Shown: one piece after another, positions 44,701 to 52,962 of the stretch
Layout of the letters: every line of letters begins with the position of its first letter
Position numbering within the stretch: position 1 is the first letter of the stretch
NCBI GenBank assembly: GCA_964502885.1
Contig: CAZCXU010000001.1
Location: forward strand, 1 to 64,000
Source of the DNA: XYB1-FULL-44-23 sp964502885
GTDB taxonomy: Bacteria > Patescibacteriota > Microgenomatia > CAZETR01 > Amesbacteraceae
Length of the DNA: 64,000 nt
Reading direction: 5' to 3'
Notes under the pieces: generated by a model
The model's database searches: none
What the model saw: only the letters and a program-made list of their open reading frames with translations
Told to the model about the DNA's origin: nothing
Translations under genes and position numbers: made by a program

Positions 44701-45990
44701 ATGAAGAATGTTTTCTTGACCCTGAAACAGATATGGGGGGCGAGAGATTTAAAAAGAAAGATCCTGTTTTCAGCTGGGCTACTCCTAATTTATAGGTTTC
44801 TGGCTCATGTTCCAGCTGCGGGAGTGGATCGTGATGCGTTGTCCAGTCTGTTTTCATCGTCGCAGATTCTGGGACTTTTGGATATTTTTTCCGGAGGTAC
44901 TTTGGCGAATTTCAGCTTAGTTGCTTTGGGATTGGGACCATACATTAATGCTTCAATAGTAATGCAACTACTGACAGTAATATTCCCGAAACTTGAAGAG
45001 ATGCAAAAAGAGGGAGAATCGGGAAGAGAAATTATTAATCAATACACCAGATTACTAGCGGTTCCAATTGCGATCGCGCAGGCTTTTGCAATGTACTTTT
45101 TATTAAAAAGCCAGGGAGTCATCGGGAATCTCGATGCGGTCAATCTTCTGGCCTTGATAACGACCATGACAGCTGGCACTATTCTGACAGTTTGGCTAGG
45201 AGAATTAATAACAGAGTATGGGGTCGGTAACGGAATTAGCTTACTTATCTTTGCCGGAATAGTGGGCAGACTTCCTGTAATAGTTGGTCAGACAGCAATC
45301 ACTTTGGAAACGATCGACCCAATAGCGCTGATGGCGTTTGGGTTGGTGGGATTAGTGGTAGTAGCGGCGGTAGTATTTATGAATGAAGCGTCCAGAAACA
45401 TTGTCGTCCAATATGCAAAGAGAGTGAAGGCTGGAAAAACATATGGGGGGCAGTCTACGCATCTACCACTGCGAATTAATCAGGCGGGAGTTATCCCGAT
45501 AATATTTGCGGTATCTTTAGTGTTGCTACCCTCTATGTTGGGCCGTTTTTTTGAACAGTTGCCGAATCCAGCCATAGTTCAGGCGGCCAGAAATGTGACG
45601 GCTTTTATGACCCCGGGCGGACTTCCTTATAACTTTATCTACTTTGCCTTGGTTGTGGGTTTTACATATTTTTATACAGCAATAGTATTTAATCCGGAAA
45701 AAATTGCTGATGACTTAAAAAAGTATGGGGGTTTTATTCCCGGTGTTCGTCCTGGCGAGGCCACAGTTGCATATCTGTCTGGTGTTCTAAACCGGATCAC
45801 CTTTGCCGGAGCTATATTCTTAGGGCTTATCGCCATACTTCCAGCAGTAATGCAGGAGGTGCTAAACGTGTCTTCGTTGTCTATCGGAGGAACAGGTTTA
45901 CTGATTGTCGTCTCGGTAGTACTCGAAACTACAAAATCACTGCAGTCACAACTTTTACAACGCAACTATGAGAACTTTTTACATATATGA
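44701..45990 (+). CDS. secY: Protein translocase subunit SecY
   Basis: A 429-residue, ten-helix channel of the Sec translocon. The plug/first helices contain FSGGTLANFSLVALGLGPYINASIVMQLLTV; the cytoplasmic loop 5 region shows RVKAGKTYGGQSTHLPLRINQAGVIPIIFA, and the C-terminal QLLQRNYENFL tail is complete. SecE and SecG are not in this window. It overlaps adk by ATGA. Confidence 0.97.
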   Translation: MKNVFLTLKQIWGARDLKRKILFSAGLLLIYRFLAHVPAAGVDRDALSSLFSSSQILGLLDIFSGGTLANFSLVALGLGPYINASIVMQLLTVIFPKLEEMQKEGESGREIINQYTRLLAVPIAIAQAFAMYFLLKSQGVIGNLDAVNLLALITTMTAGTILTVWLGELITEYGVGNGISLLIFAGIVGRLPVIVGQTAITLETIDPIALMAFGLVGLVVVAAVVFMNEASRNIVVQYAKRVKAGKTYGGQSTHLPLRINQAGVIPIIFAVSLVLLPSMLGRFFEQLPNPAIVQAARNVTAFMTPGGLPYNFIYFALVVGFTYFYTAIVFNPEKIADDLKKYGGFIPGVRPGEATVAYLSGVLNRITFAGAIFLGLIAILPAVMQEVLNVSSLSIGGTGLLIVVSVVLETTKSLQSQLLQRNYENFLHI

Positions 45991-46640
45991 ATTTAGTCAT
46001 ATTGGGTCCGCAAGGATGTGGTAAGGGGACACAGGCGGAACTTTTAGAACAAAAGTATGGCCTGCTTCGTATTGAGACGGGAAAAATTCTTAGACAAATA
46101 GCCAATTCCGACCATCCGCTCGCGAAACAGATCCGTGAAACAATGCTGTCTGGGAAATTGGTGTCAGATGAAATACTGGAGATGGTACTTACAGAAAAAA
46201 TGTCCAGCAGAAAAACCGGGTTTATATTTGATGGTACACCCAGAGATTTAATTCAATATCACCTCATTCAACGGATACTACAAAACATGCAATCCCGTCT
46301 GGATATGGTGATCGTCATAACAATAAGCGAAGAGGAGTCAATCCGAAGACTTTCTTCTAGAAGAACTTGTGAAAATTGTAACGAAATATTTAATATTGTG
46401 ACTAAGCCACCAAAAACCAGTGATGTTTGTGACGAATGCGGAGGTAAATTAGTTTTTCGAGAGGATGACACACCAGAATCCATTAAGCGACGTTTGGCAA
46501 TTTACCATAAGAGTACTATTCCCGTGATTGAGACAGCAAAAACTGAGGGCAAGTATTTAGAAATTGACGGTGAACAGCCAATTGAAGTAATTCATAATCA
46601 AATTGTTTCTGGCATAGAGGCAGCAGATATTAATGGATAA
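45987..46640 (+). CDS. adk: Adenylate kinase, zinc LID type
   Basis: A 217-residue adenylate kinase (ATP + AMP to 2 ADP). The P loop GPQGCGKGTQ (7-16), AMP-binding ETGKILR, and a four-cysteine LID (CENC...CDEC) are present. The normally conserved DGFPRT is DGTPRD, an unusual change next to the AMP site. Fusion to the spc operon between secY and map is the classic order. Confidence 0.95.
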   Translation: MNLVILGPQGCGKGTQAELLEQKYGLLRIETGKILRQIANSDHPLAKQIRETMLSGKLVSDEILEMVLTEKMSSRKTGFIFDGTPRDLIQYHLIQRILQNMQSRLDMVIVITISEEESIRRLSSRRTCENCNEIFNIVTKPPKTSDVCDECGGKLVFREDDTPESIKRRLAIYHKSTIPVIETAKTEGKYLEIDGEQPIEVIHNQIVSGIEAADING

Positions 46641-47391
46641 GTTTTCATTAAAAACGCCTGAGCAAATTCGCATAATGGCGGAGGGAGGCAAAATACTGGG
46701 GATGATACGCAGAAAATTGGCAGGATTAGTGAATCCAGGCATAACAACTATGGATATTGAAAACCTCGCTAATGATCTGATATCCAAGTCGGGAGGACAG
46801 GCATCATTTAAAATGGTCCCGGGATATCATCATGCCACATGCATAAACGTAAATGAGGTGGTGGTACACGGTATTCCTGATCAAAGGAAGCTCAAGGAGG
46901 GAGATGTTGTGGGTATTGATGTGGGGTTGTTTTACAAGGGGTGGCATACTGATACTTCAGTGACTGTCGGGGTAGGAAAAGTCAATCAAGCCACCAAGAC
47001 TTTCTTGGATACTGGAGAAGCCGCGCTAATGGCGGCTATTGCTCAGGCCAGGCCAGGAAACCGAATCATGGACCTGTCGATACAAATGCAAGACGGAGTA
47101 GAAAAAGCCGGATACGCCGCCGTGAGATCTCTGACCGGACACGGGATAGGTAGGCATCTACACGAAGAACCAGCAATCCCCTGCTTTCGCCTGGGAAACC
47201 GTTCAAATAGCCCACTTATTCAAAAAGGCATGGTGATTGCCGTAGAAATCATGTACAACGCCGGGGCCTGGGAAGTCGAGTATAAAAACGACGACGGTTG
47301 GACAATAGTCACGGCCGATGGTAAAATATCGGGGCTGTTTGAGCATACTTTGGCTATTGGTGACGATGGCCCGGTAGTTTTGACAGATTAA
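46633..47391 (+). CDS. map: Methionine aminopeptidase type I
   Basis: A 252-residue enzyme that removes the N-terminal methionine of nascent proteins. The metal ligands are seen in GIDVGLFYKGWHTDTSVTV (two Asp), the His in GHGIGRHLHEEPAIP, and Glu in MVIAVEIMYN; the second Glu falls in the TIVTADGKISGLFEHTLAI region. It overlaps adk by eight bases. Confidence 0.96.
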   Translation: MDKFSLKTPEQIRIMAEGGKILGMIRRKLAGLVNPGITTMDIENLANDLISKSGGQASFKMVPGYHHATCINVNEVVVHGIPDQRKLKEGDVVGIDVGLFYKGWHTDTSVTVGVGKVNQATKTFLDTGEAALMAAIAQARPGNRIMDLSIQMQDGVEKAGYAAVRSLTGHGIGRHLHEEPAIPCFRLGNRSNSPLIQKGMVIAVEIMYNAGAWEVEYKNDDGWTIVTADGKISGLFEHTLAIGDDGPVVLTD

Positions 47392-47394
47392 AGA

Positions 47395-47634
47395 ATGGTA
47401 GACCAGAAAAATTTAGTAATTGAGGGAATGGTGGTAGAAAACCTGCCTAATACCATGTTTCGAATCAAAATCGAAACAGGTGGACCCTCAGAGCTGACTG
47501 GGCAGTTGGTGCTTTGCACAATTGCAGGCAGAATGAGACTAAATTATGTGCGTCTATTGCCTGGGGATCGGGTTAGATGTGAAATCAGCCCGCTAGATAT
47601 GACCAGGGGTCGGATTATATATAAACTTAGATAA
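47395..47634 (+). CDS. infA: Translation initiation factor IF-1
   Basis: A 79-residue OB-fold protein occupying the A site during initiation. IEGMVVENLPNTMFRIKIETG, LCTIAGRMRLNYVRLLPGDRVRCEISPLDMTRGRIIYKLR are typical; RMRLNYVRLLPGD matches the usual GKMRKNYIRILPGD. Confidence 0.96.
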   Translation: MVDQKNLVIEGMVVENLPNTMFRIKIETGGPSELTGQLVLCTIAGRMRLNYVRLLPGDRVRCEISPLDMTRGRIIYKLR

Positions 47635-47638
47635 CTAA

Positions 47639-47752
47639 ATGAAAGTACAAGCATCCATTAAATCACGTTGCAGAAATTGCAAGATTATCAAAAGGAAAAG
47701 AGTTCTGTTTGTTATTTGCAGCAACCCAAAGCACAAGCAGAGACAAGGATAA
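47639..47752 (+). CDS. rpmJ: 50S ribosomal protein bL36
   Basis: A 37-residue protein, too short for normal ORF thresholds. MKVQASIKSRCRNCKIIKRK is followed by a single Cys and His in VICSNPKHKQRQG, giving the CxxC...C...H zinc site of bL36. The family usually ends near NPRHKQRQG. It starts four bases after infA and ends two bases before rpsM, the usual infA-rpmJ-rpsM order. Confidence 0.95.
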   Translation: MKVQASIKSRCRNCKIIKRKRVLFVICSNPKHKQRQG

Positions 47753-47754
47753 TT

Positions 47755-48171
47755 ATGCCAAGAATTGCCGGTATTGATATCCCCGAAAAGAAACGCGTTG
47801 ATATTTCCCTGACATATGTTTATGGCATAGGCAGAACAAATGTGGGAGAAGTGATTAAAGCTGCAAATATTGACCCCGCTAAAAGAGTTGCATCTTTGAC
47901 TTCTGAAGAATTACTGAGAATTCAGAAAGTTGTTGAGGGAATGAAGGTAGAAGGAGACCTGAGAAAACAAATTGCCGGTAACATTACCCGTCTAAAAGAG
48001 ATTGGGTCGTATCGAGGTATGCGACACGCAAAGGGATTGCCCAGCAGAGGACAACGCACCCGAACTAATGCCAGAACAAAACGAGGCAAGAGAATGACTA
48101 TTGGCGCCCTTAAGAAAGAGGTGTTAGCTAAAGTTGAAGCAGCAAAGAAAGAAAAGACGGCTGCTAAATAA
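47755..48171 (+). CDS. rpsM: 30S ribosomal protein uS13
   Basis: A 138-residue uS13 of the 30S head. MPRIAGIDIPEKKRVDISLTYVYGIGRTN starts the protein and fixes the ATG at 47755; the longer frame reads through rpmJ. The HHH/SH3-like part with LKEIGSYRGMRHAKGLPSRGQRTRTNARTKRG is complete. The tail is Lys/Ala-rich. Confidence 0.97.
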   Translation: MPRIAGIDIPEKKRVDISLTYVYGIGRTNVGEVIKAANIDPAKRVASLTSEELLRIQKVVEGMKVEGDLRKQIAGNITRLKEIGSYRGMRHAKGLPSRGQRTRTNARTKRGKRMTIGALKKEVLAKVEAAKKEKTAAK

Positions 48172-48174
48172 AAT

Positions 48175-48522
48175 ATGAATAACCAAGGTAAAGTGTTTGT
48201 CACAGCAACTTTCAACAACACACTGGTGTCAATTACAGATGCCTCTGGAAATGTTGTTGCCTGGGGTTCAGCTGGAGCTTCTGGATTTAAAGGGGCGAGG
48301 AAATCAACTCCATACGCTGCAACTACGGCCGTTGAAGCGACAGCAAGAAAAGCTCAATCTGCAGGCATTAAAGAAGTTGAAGTCTACCTAAAAGGACCAG
48401 GTGCGGGACGAGATGCCGCCCTAAGAGCACTGAAGGCCGCCGGAATGAAAATGTCTTTGATCGCTGATGTGACGCCCATGGCGCACAATGGAGCCAGACC
48501 CAAGAAAAAAAGGAGAGTTTAA
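48175..48522 (+). CDS. rpsK: 30S ribosomal protein uS11
   Basis: A 115-residue uS11 of the platform. GKVFVTATFNNTLVSITDASGNVVAWGSAGASGFKGARKSTPYAATTAVEATARKA and GPGAGRDAALRALKAAGMKM... HNGARPKKKRRV are typical. It is the last ribosomal gene of the plus-strand block; rpsD, rpoA and rplQ, its usual neighbours, are near the left end of the window on the other strand. Confidence 0.97.
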   Translation: MNNQGKVFVTATFNNTLVSITDASGNVVAWGSAGASGFKGARKSTPYAATTAVEATARKAQSAGIKEVEVYLKGPGAGRDAALRALKAAGMKMSLIADVTPMAHNGARPKKKRRV

Positions 48523-48529
48523 GGTGGGA

Positions 48530-49390
48530 ATGCTGTTTGCAAACGATTGGATAGATTATGAGCTGGTAGATTCCGGGCAAGGAGCAAAACTGGAAAGATG
48601 GGGACAGTTTTTGACAGTAAGACCAGATCCGCGGGCTATTTGGAAAAGAACACTTTCAAAAACGGAATGGGAAGAATGTGATGCACACTTTGTTAATAAC
48701 GAAGATAGTGGTGAGTGGCAAATGCACAATTCCCCACCCACACCCTGGCAAATTTCATACAACGGACTAAAGTTCAATCTAAAACCCACAGACTTCAGAC
48801 ATGTGGGAATATTTCCAGAACAAGCAGCCAACTGGAACTGGCTACAGGAAAGACTTCACAAAACGATTCTTAATGATAGACCTAGAGTATTGAATCTGTT
48901 TGCATACACAGGTGGGGCTACATTAGCCTGTCTGAAAGCGGGTGCACATGTAACTCATGTAGACTCCTCAAAACCAGCTATGTTGTGGGCTTCAGAAAAC
49001 GTAACACTGTCCAAACTCGACAAACAAAGCGTGAGGTGGATACAAGATGATGCAGTAAAATTTGTCAAACGAGAAATTCGCAGAGGCGTAAAATACGATG
49101 GAATTATTATGGATCCGCCACGTTTTGGACATGGCACAAGAGGAGAAGTGTGGAAACTAGCTGACAACTTAAGTGAATTGATTCAGGATTGTGCCAACAT
49201 ATTATCCGATAATCCTGCTTTCTTTTTGGTAAATGCGTACACTGCCGATCTGTCACCTATTGCCATTGAGCATGTAATAAAAGATGCATTAAAATTTGCG
49301 ACTATTGAATCCGGAGAGGTGGGATTAAAAGAGACCGCATCAGGTAAAATCCTACCAGCGGGAATATTTGGCAGAGCGATCTTTGATTAA
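48530..49390 (+). CDS. Class I SAM-dependent (rRNA-type) methyltransferase
   Basis: A 286-residue methyltransferase related to the RlmI/RlmK group without the PUA domain. The SAM fold is marked by RVLNLFAYTGGATLACLKAGAHVTHVDSSKPAMLWASEN and the catalytic DPPRFGHG. The N-terminal segment YELVDSGQGAKLERWGQFLTVRPDPRAIW recalls related proteins annotated as SAM-dependent methyltransferases. ATG at 48530 (MLFANDW), eight bases after rpsK, is chosen; a GGTGGG-like element precedes it. It may modify rRNA or a ribosomal protein; the target is unknown. Confidence 0.82.
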   Translation: MLFANDWIDYELVDSGQGAKLERWGQFLTVRPDPRAIWKRTLSKTEWEECDAHFVNNEDSGEWQMHNSPPTPWQISYNGLKFNLKPTDFRHVGIFPEQAANWNWLQERLHKTILNDRPRVLNLFAYTGGATLACLKAGAHVTHVDSSKPAMLWASENVTLSKLDKQSVRWIQDDAVKFVKREIRRGVKYDGIIMDPPRFGHGTRGEVWKLADNLSELIQDCANILSDNPAFFLVNAYTADLSPIAIEHVIKDALKFATIESGEVGLKETASGKILPAGIFGRAIFD

Positions 49391-49418
49391 TTGGAATTGA
49401 AACCGAAAATATGATAAT
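49391..49418 (+). promoter_or_regulatory. Promoter of the RRM protein gene
   Basis: -35 TTGGAA (49391-49396), 16-base spacer, -10 GATAAT (49413-49418, 5/6). Leader about 33 bases with the GGAGGTGA Shine-Dalgarno at 49444-49451. Confidence 0.5.
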
Positions 49419-49457
49419 ATCCTCTAGTAATTTGTTGGCTGATGGAGGTGACCCAGT

Positions 49458-49715
49458 ATAAACAATAAAAAATTATTCGTTGGCAATTTAAGTTGGAATG
49501 TCACCTCTGATCAATTAAGACAACTGTTTGAAAAAGCAGGAGAGGTAGTTGATGCAGTAGTTCTTTCAGACCGAGCGACTGGCAGGAGCAAAGGATTTGG
49601 TTTTGTCGAAATGAAATCTGATGAAGACGCACAAAAAGCAATTTCTATGTTTGCTGATCAGGACTTCGAAGGAAGAAAGATGACAGTAAATGTTGCCAGA
49701 CCAAAAGCAAACTAA
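49458..49715 (+). CDS. Small RRM-domain RNA-binding protein with a probable AUA start
   Basis: An 85-residue single-RRM protein, cold-shock/glycine-rich-protein-like. RNP2 is LFVGNL (6-11) and RNP1 is KGFGFVEM (45-52). The frame is closed by TGA three codons upstream, and no ATG, GTG or TTG lies in the first 50 codons; the only sensible start is ATA at 49458, six bases after a perfect GGAGGTGA. It is preceded by its own promoter. Such genes are missed by tools that allow only ATG/GTG/TTG. Confidence 0.85.
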   Translation: MNNKKLFVGNLSWNVTSDQLRQLFEKAGEVVDAVVLSDRATGRSKGFGFVEMKSDEDAQKAISMFADQDFEGRKMTVNVARPKAN

Positions 49716-49734
49716 AAACTTAGTTAGGCAACAA

Positions 49735-49779
49735 GAAGAGAGGGGAAGTTTGGAATTAATTTACCACTTCCCCTTCTTC
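49735..49779 (-). terminator. Strong hairpin at the end of dnaK and of the RRM gene
   Basis: GAAGAGAGGGGAAGT (49735-49749) pairs with ACTTCCCCTTCTTC (49766-49779) with one bulge and a 16-base loop. On the minus strand it includes the last dnaK codons and is followed by a T/C-rich tract, so it likely ends the dnaK transcript; on plus it could block RNA 3' decay of the RRM message. Confidence 0.55.
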
Positions 49780-51636
49780 GGGTTTGGTGGCATCTGATGG
49801 AGAATTGGAGTTTTCGGAAGCTGCTTCTTTTGGATTCTGTGATTGTTGATAGGCACTACTGCCAAGTTTTTGCAACGCTTCAAGTAGGTCCTTGGACTTT
49901 GAGTCTAGTTCTGACTTATCTGCTGTTTCGAGAACATCCTTCAATGATTTCGCCCTGGCTTCAACTTCGGACTTTAGATCAGCGGGTACTTTGTCCCCCA
50001 AATCCTTGAGGGTTTTTTCGGAAGTAATAAGGAGGGAATCAGCCTGATTACGGGCCTCAATCTTGGCTTTCTTTTCTTCGTCCTCCTGTCGATATTTATC
50101 GGCTTCAGCACGCATCCGTTCAACTTCTTTTTCGTCTAAATTAGTTGAGTTGGTAATAGTGATGTGCTGAAGTTTTGCGGTGGCTTTGTCTTTTGCCGAA
50201 ACTTTTAGAATGCCTGAAGCATCTATATCAAAGGTGACTTCAACCTGAGGAACGCCTCGTGGGGCCGGAGGGATACCGTCGAGAATAAAGCGGCCCAAAG
50301 TCTTGTTGTCAGTAGCCATAGGGCGTTCTCCTTGAAGTACATGGATTTCAACTGAAGTCTGACTGTCAGCTGCGGTAGAAAAAGTTTGAGATTTGCTGGT
50401 AGGAATGGTGGTATTTCTTTCTATAAGAGGAGTCATAACCCCACCCAAAGTCTCGAGTCCGAGTGTAAGGGGTGTCACATCCAAAAGAACTACGTCTTTG
50501 ACATCGCCAGTCAGAACCCCCCCCTGAATAGCCGCTCCAATAGCAACCACCTCATCCGGATTAACACTACGGTTTGGTTCTTTTCCAAAGAATTTCTTTA
50601 CGGTCTCAACAACCTTTGGCATCCGGGTCATGCCGCCGACCATAACGATTTCGTCGATATCCGAAACAGTTTTCTTGGCGTCTTTCAAACAAGCCTTTAC
50701 AGGCTCTATAGTTTGACTAATTAAATCGTCTACAATTGACTCGAGCTTTGCGCGACTAATTTTCAGATTTAAATGAAGCGGTGTGCCGTCTTTTTGAGTG
50801 ATATACGGCTGGCTTATTTCTGCCTCCATTGCCGATGAGAGCTCTATCTTGGCTTTTTCTGCAGCATCCCGGACTCGCTGCAGCGCTTGAGTGTCTTTTT
50901 TAAGATCAGCACCATATTCTTTTTTGAACTCATCGATGATCCAGTTCATGATTTTCTCGTCAAAATCATCACCACCCAAGTGCGTGTCACCGTTAGTGGC
51001 CTTTACTTCAAATACCCCATCACCCAGTTCGAGAATTGAGATGTCGAACGTGCCGCCCCCGAGATCGTAAACGGCCACCGTGTGAGCATTCTTTTTGTCT
51101 AAACCATAAGCTAACGCTGCCGCAGTCGGCTCATTGATTATGCGCTCAACTTTTAATCCGGCTATCTCTCCCGCCTGTTTGGTAGCCTGACGTTGGGAAT
51201 CATCAAAATATGCCGGTACCGTAATGACAGCCCGATCAACCGCTGCTCCCAGATAGGCTTCGGCGTGCGCCTTCATGGTCTGAAGGGTCTTAGCAGAAAT
51301 TTCCTGGGGTGTGTAAGATTTATCATTGACCTCAACAACCGCCATGCCATCTTTTCCAGAAACTATTCTGTAAGGCACCATCTCCTGAGTTCGCTTGACT
51401 TCTGGATCGGTAGCCTTGCGACCCATTAATCTTTTGACGCTATAGATTGTGTTTTTGGGATTAAGAATCATTTGGCGTTTTGCAACGTCACCAACAAGAT
51501 TCTTCACAGGCTCTACGACTGATGGAGTTACGTTTCGGCCAGTATCGGATGCAGGGATAACTTTTGTACCACCAGACTCCATCACAGCAACACAGCTGTT
51601 GGTAGTACCGAGATCGATTCCTATAATTTTTGACAT
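49756..51636 (-). CDS. dnaK: Chaperone DnaK (Hsp70)
   Basis: A 626-residue Hsp70. The ATPase domain starts MSKIIGIDLGTTNSC and shows AVITVPAYFDDSQRQATKQAGEIAGLKVERIINEPTAAALAYG and DLGGGTFDIS; the substrate domain and a helical lid end in an acidic EEGEVVN tail. The conserved DVTPLTLGLETLGGVMTPLIERNTTIP is complete. It follows grpE, with four bases between, and is under HrcA control. Confidence 0.98.
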   Translation of the reverse strand: MSKIIGIDLGTTNSCVAVMESGGTKVIPASDTGRNVTPSVVEPVKNLVGDVAKRQMILNPKNTIYSVKRLMGRKATDPEVKRTQEMVPYRIVSGKDGMAVVEVNDKSYTPQEISAKTLQTMKAHAEAYLGAAVDRAVITVPAYFDDSQRQATKQAGEIAGLKVERIINEPTAAALAYGLDKKNAHTVAVYDLGGGTFDISILELGDGVFEVKATNGDTHLGGDDFDEKIMNWIIDEFKKEYGADLKKDTQALQRVRDAAEKAKIELSSAMEAEISQPYITQKDGTPLHLNLKISRAKLESIVDDLISQTIEPVKACLKDAKKTVSDIDEIVMVGGMTRMPKVVETVKKFFGKEPNRSVNPDEVVAIGAAIQGGVLTGDVKDVVLLDVTPLTLGLETLGGVMTPLIERNTTIPTSKSQTFSTAADSQTSVEIHVLQGERPMATDNKTLGRFILDGIPPAPRGVPQVEVTFDIDASGILKVSAKDKATAKLQHITITNSTNLDEKEVERMRAEADKYRQEDEEKKAKIEARNQADSLLITSEKTLKDLGDKVPADLKSEVEARAKSLKDVLETADKSELDSKSKDLLEALQKLGSSAYQQSQNPKEAASENSNSPSDATKPEEGEVVN

Positions 51637-51640
51637 ATGC

Positions 51641-52144
51641 TTAATTTGGTGCGGAATCAATTTTAACATCAGAATCAGCAGATGTGAATTTGTAGACTTT
51701 TACCTTTGCGGGCCGTAAGACAAAGTCACCCAAGCGATAACCTTTCAGAATTACTTCTGCAATAGTGTTGTCTTTTGAGTTTTCAGGGGTGGCCAATGTT
51801 TCGGAACATTCGTGCTGGGCGTGATCAAAAGTAGTGTTGTCATCGGGAGAGATAACGACCAATCCCTCCTCACTAAGAGCCTGATGGAACTGCTTAGCTG
51901 CCATCTGAACCCCTAGATCCGAATTGTGCGCAGCAGCCAATTCTATGATGTCCAGACTAGGAATTAGCCTGGCGATGAGATTTGCGTTGGCCATGCGAGA
52001 AAATTCCCGGCGATCACTTTCGACTCGGCGGAGTAAGTTTTGATAGTCTGCCAACGCCCTCTTCCAATTTTCGTCCAGTACCTTTATTTGAGCCTGCAAA
52101 TCAGACAATTCAGTTTTGGTTGTGTCGGTTTTCTTAGTACTCAT
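51641..52144 (-). CDS. grpE: Nucleotide exchange factor GrpE
   Basis: A 167-residue GrpE that releases ADP from DnaK. The N-terminal coiled coil (DLQAQIKVLDENWKRALADYQNLLRRVESDRREFSRMANANLIARLIPSLDIIELAA) and the C-terminal beta domain (VILKGYRLGDFVLRPAKVKVYK) are typical. ATG at 52144 is chosen because the longer frame (52171) overlaps hrcA. Confidence 0.95.
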   Translation of the reverse strand: MSTKKTDTTKTELSDLQAQIKVLDENWKRALADYQNLLRRVESDRREFSRMANANLIARLIPSLDIIELAAAHNSDLGVQMAAKQFHQALSEEGLVVISPDDNTTFDHAQHECSETLATPENSKDNTIAEVILKGYRLGDFVLRPAKVKVYKFTSADSDVKIDSAPN

Positions 52145-52148
52145 ATTT

Positions 52149-52880
52149 TTACCAGTTACTGTTGAGCTCATTAATTAAGTTTGAAAAATACCTTAAACTG
52201 GGGACAACGCGAGGGAAGTCGAGACGACACGGGCCCATAACAGCTAAAGACCCGCGGCGATTCTTTCCGGCGGCAAAATGAGCAAACGCAAGGCCCACTG
52301 GCTCAAAGTATGGCCAACCCAAGTCAGAACCAAAAACTATATGAACTGGATCCTGGCCATAATTTTTTTGAAAAAACAATTCGCTGAGGCGATTTTGTTG
52401 ATCAAGCAGTGACAGGACTGTGCGAGTCACGTCGATATCAAAAAACTCTGGAGTGTCGAGAATATTCGAAACGCCGGCGTAGTATATATCCCCCTGATCT
52501 GTTGCAGCGACAGCTAAGTTTCCCGTCTGTTGAGCCAAAGCAAGTGTGGCATGACGCATGAGCCGGTCAAAATCAAAACGGGAATCCCACATACGCTCTT
52601 TAGCCGTAACCTCCTCAGCGACGCTGAGCTGCTTTTCCTGCATTAGATTGTCTACGTAATAACGCAATCCCATGGGAGTCGGAACCCTGCCAGCTGAGGT
52701 GTGAGGTTGCTTTAAGAGCCCCTCATCTGTTAAATGCGCCATTTCATTTCTGATGGTTGCGGGGGATACTCCTAAATTAAATTTTTTTTCAATTTGTTCA
52801 CTTGCAACTGGCTCTGCAGAAGAAATGTATTCCTCTACTATTGCTTTTAGAATTTGAGTTTGCCGATTGCTTAAGTTCAT
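52149..52880 (-). CDS. hrcA: Heat-inducible repressor HrcA, short form
   Basis: A 243-residue HrcA; most relatives are about 340. The winged-helix N-terminus (NLSNRQTQILKAIVEEYISSAEPVASEQIEKKFNLGVSPATIRNEMAHLTDEGLLKQPHTSAGRVPTPMGLRYYVD) is fully typical. The C-terminal GAF-like part is shortened. It binds CIRCE elements; both CIRCE copies in this window show the same variant. It leads hrcA-grpE-dnaK. ATG at 52880 is preferred over the longer frame, which runs through the operator. Confidence 0.93.
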   Translation of the reverse strand: MNLSNRQTQILKAIVEEYISSAEPVASEQIEKKFNLGVSPATIRNEMAHLTDEGLLKQPHTSAGRVPTPMGLRYYVDNLMQEKQLSVAEEVTAKERMWDSRFDFDRLMRHATLALAQQTGNLAVAATDQGDIYYAGVSNILDTPEFFDIDVTRTVLSLLDQQNRLSELFFQKNYGQDPVHIVFGSDLGWPYFEPVGLAFAHFAAGKNRRGSLAVMGPCRLDFPRVVPSLRYFSNLINELNSNW

Positions 52881-52885
52881 ATGAA

Positions 52886-52912
52886 TTAGCAATAAATTAA
52901 CACGAGTGCTAA
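52886..52912 (-). promoter_or_regulatory. Variant CIRCE operator before hrcA
   Basis: TTAGCACTC (9/9), nine bases, TATTGCTAA (7/9 against GAGTGCTAA), on the minus strand, five bases before the hrcA ATG and overlapping the promoter. Confidence 0.85.
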
Positions 52913-52922
52913 TCAATGTCAA
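52894..52922 (-). promoter_or_regulatory. hrcA-grpE-dnaK promoter
   Basis: -35 TTGACA (6/6, 52917-52922), 17-base spacer, weak -10 TAATTT (52894-52899). The operator covers the spacer and the -10. Predicted leader about 6-7 bases. Confidence 0.55.
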
Positions 52923-52950
52923 TACCAGTAAATTTTAGAAAAAACTAAAG

Positions 52951-52956
52951 TACAAT
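52951..52956 (+). promoter_or_regulatory. -10 box of a probable leaderless promoter for the GH39-like gene
   Basis: TACAAT (5/6), then AGAAGG, then ATG. The AGAAGG could be read as a Shine-Dalgarno, but it touches the ATG, which is too close. Confidence 0.45.
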
Positions 52957-52962
52957 AGAAGG

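Noticed and set aside
49431..49460. UGA read as glycine (alternative code) to extend the RRM gene upstream
   Set aside because: Even with UGA as sense, a TAA at 49428 closes the frame without an ATG, and UGA serves as stop at the normal ends of mltG, dnaJ, ftsK and other genes.
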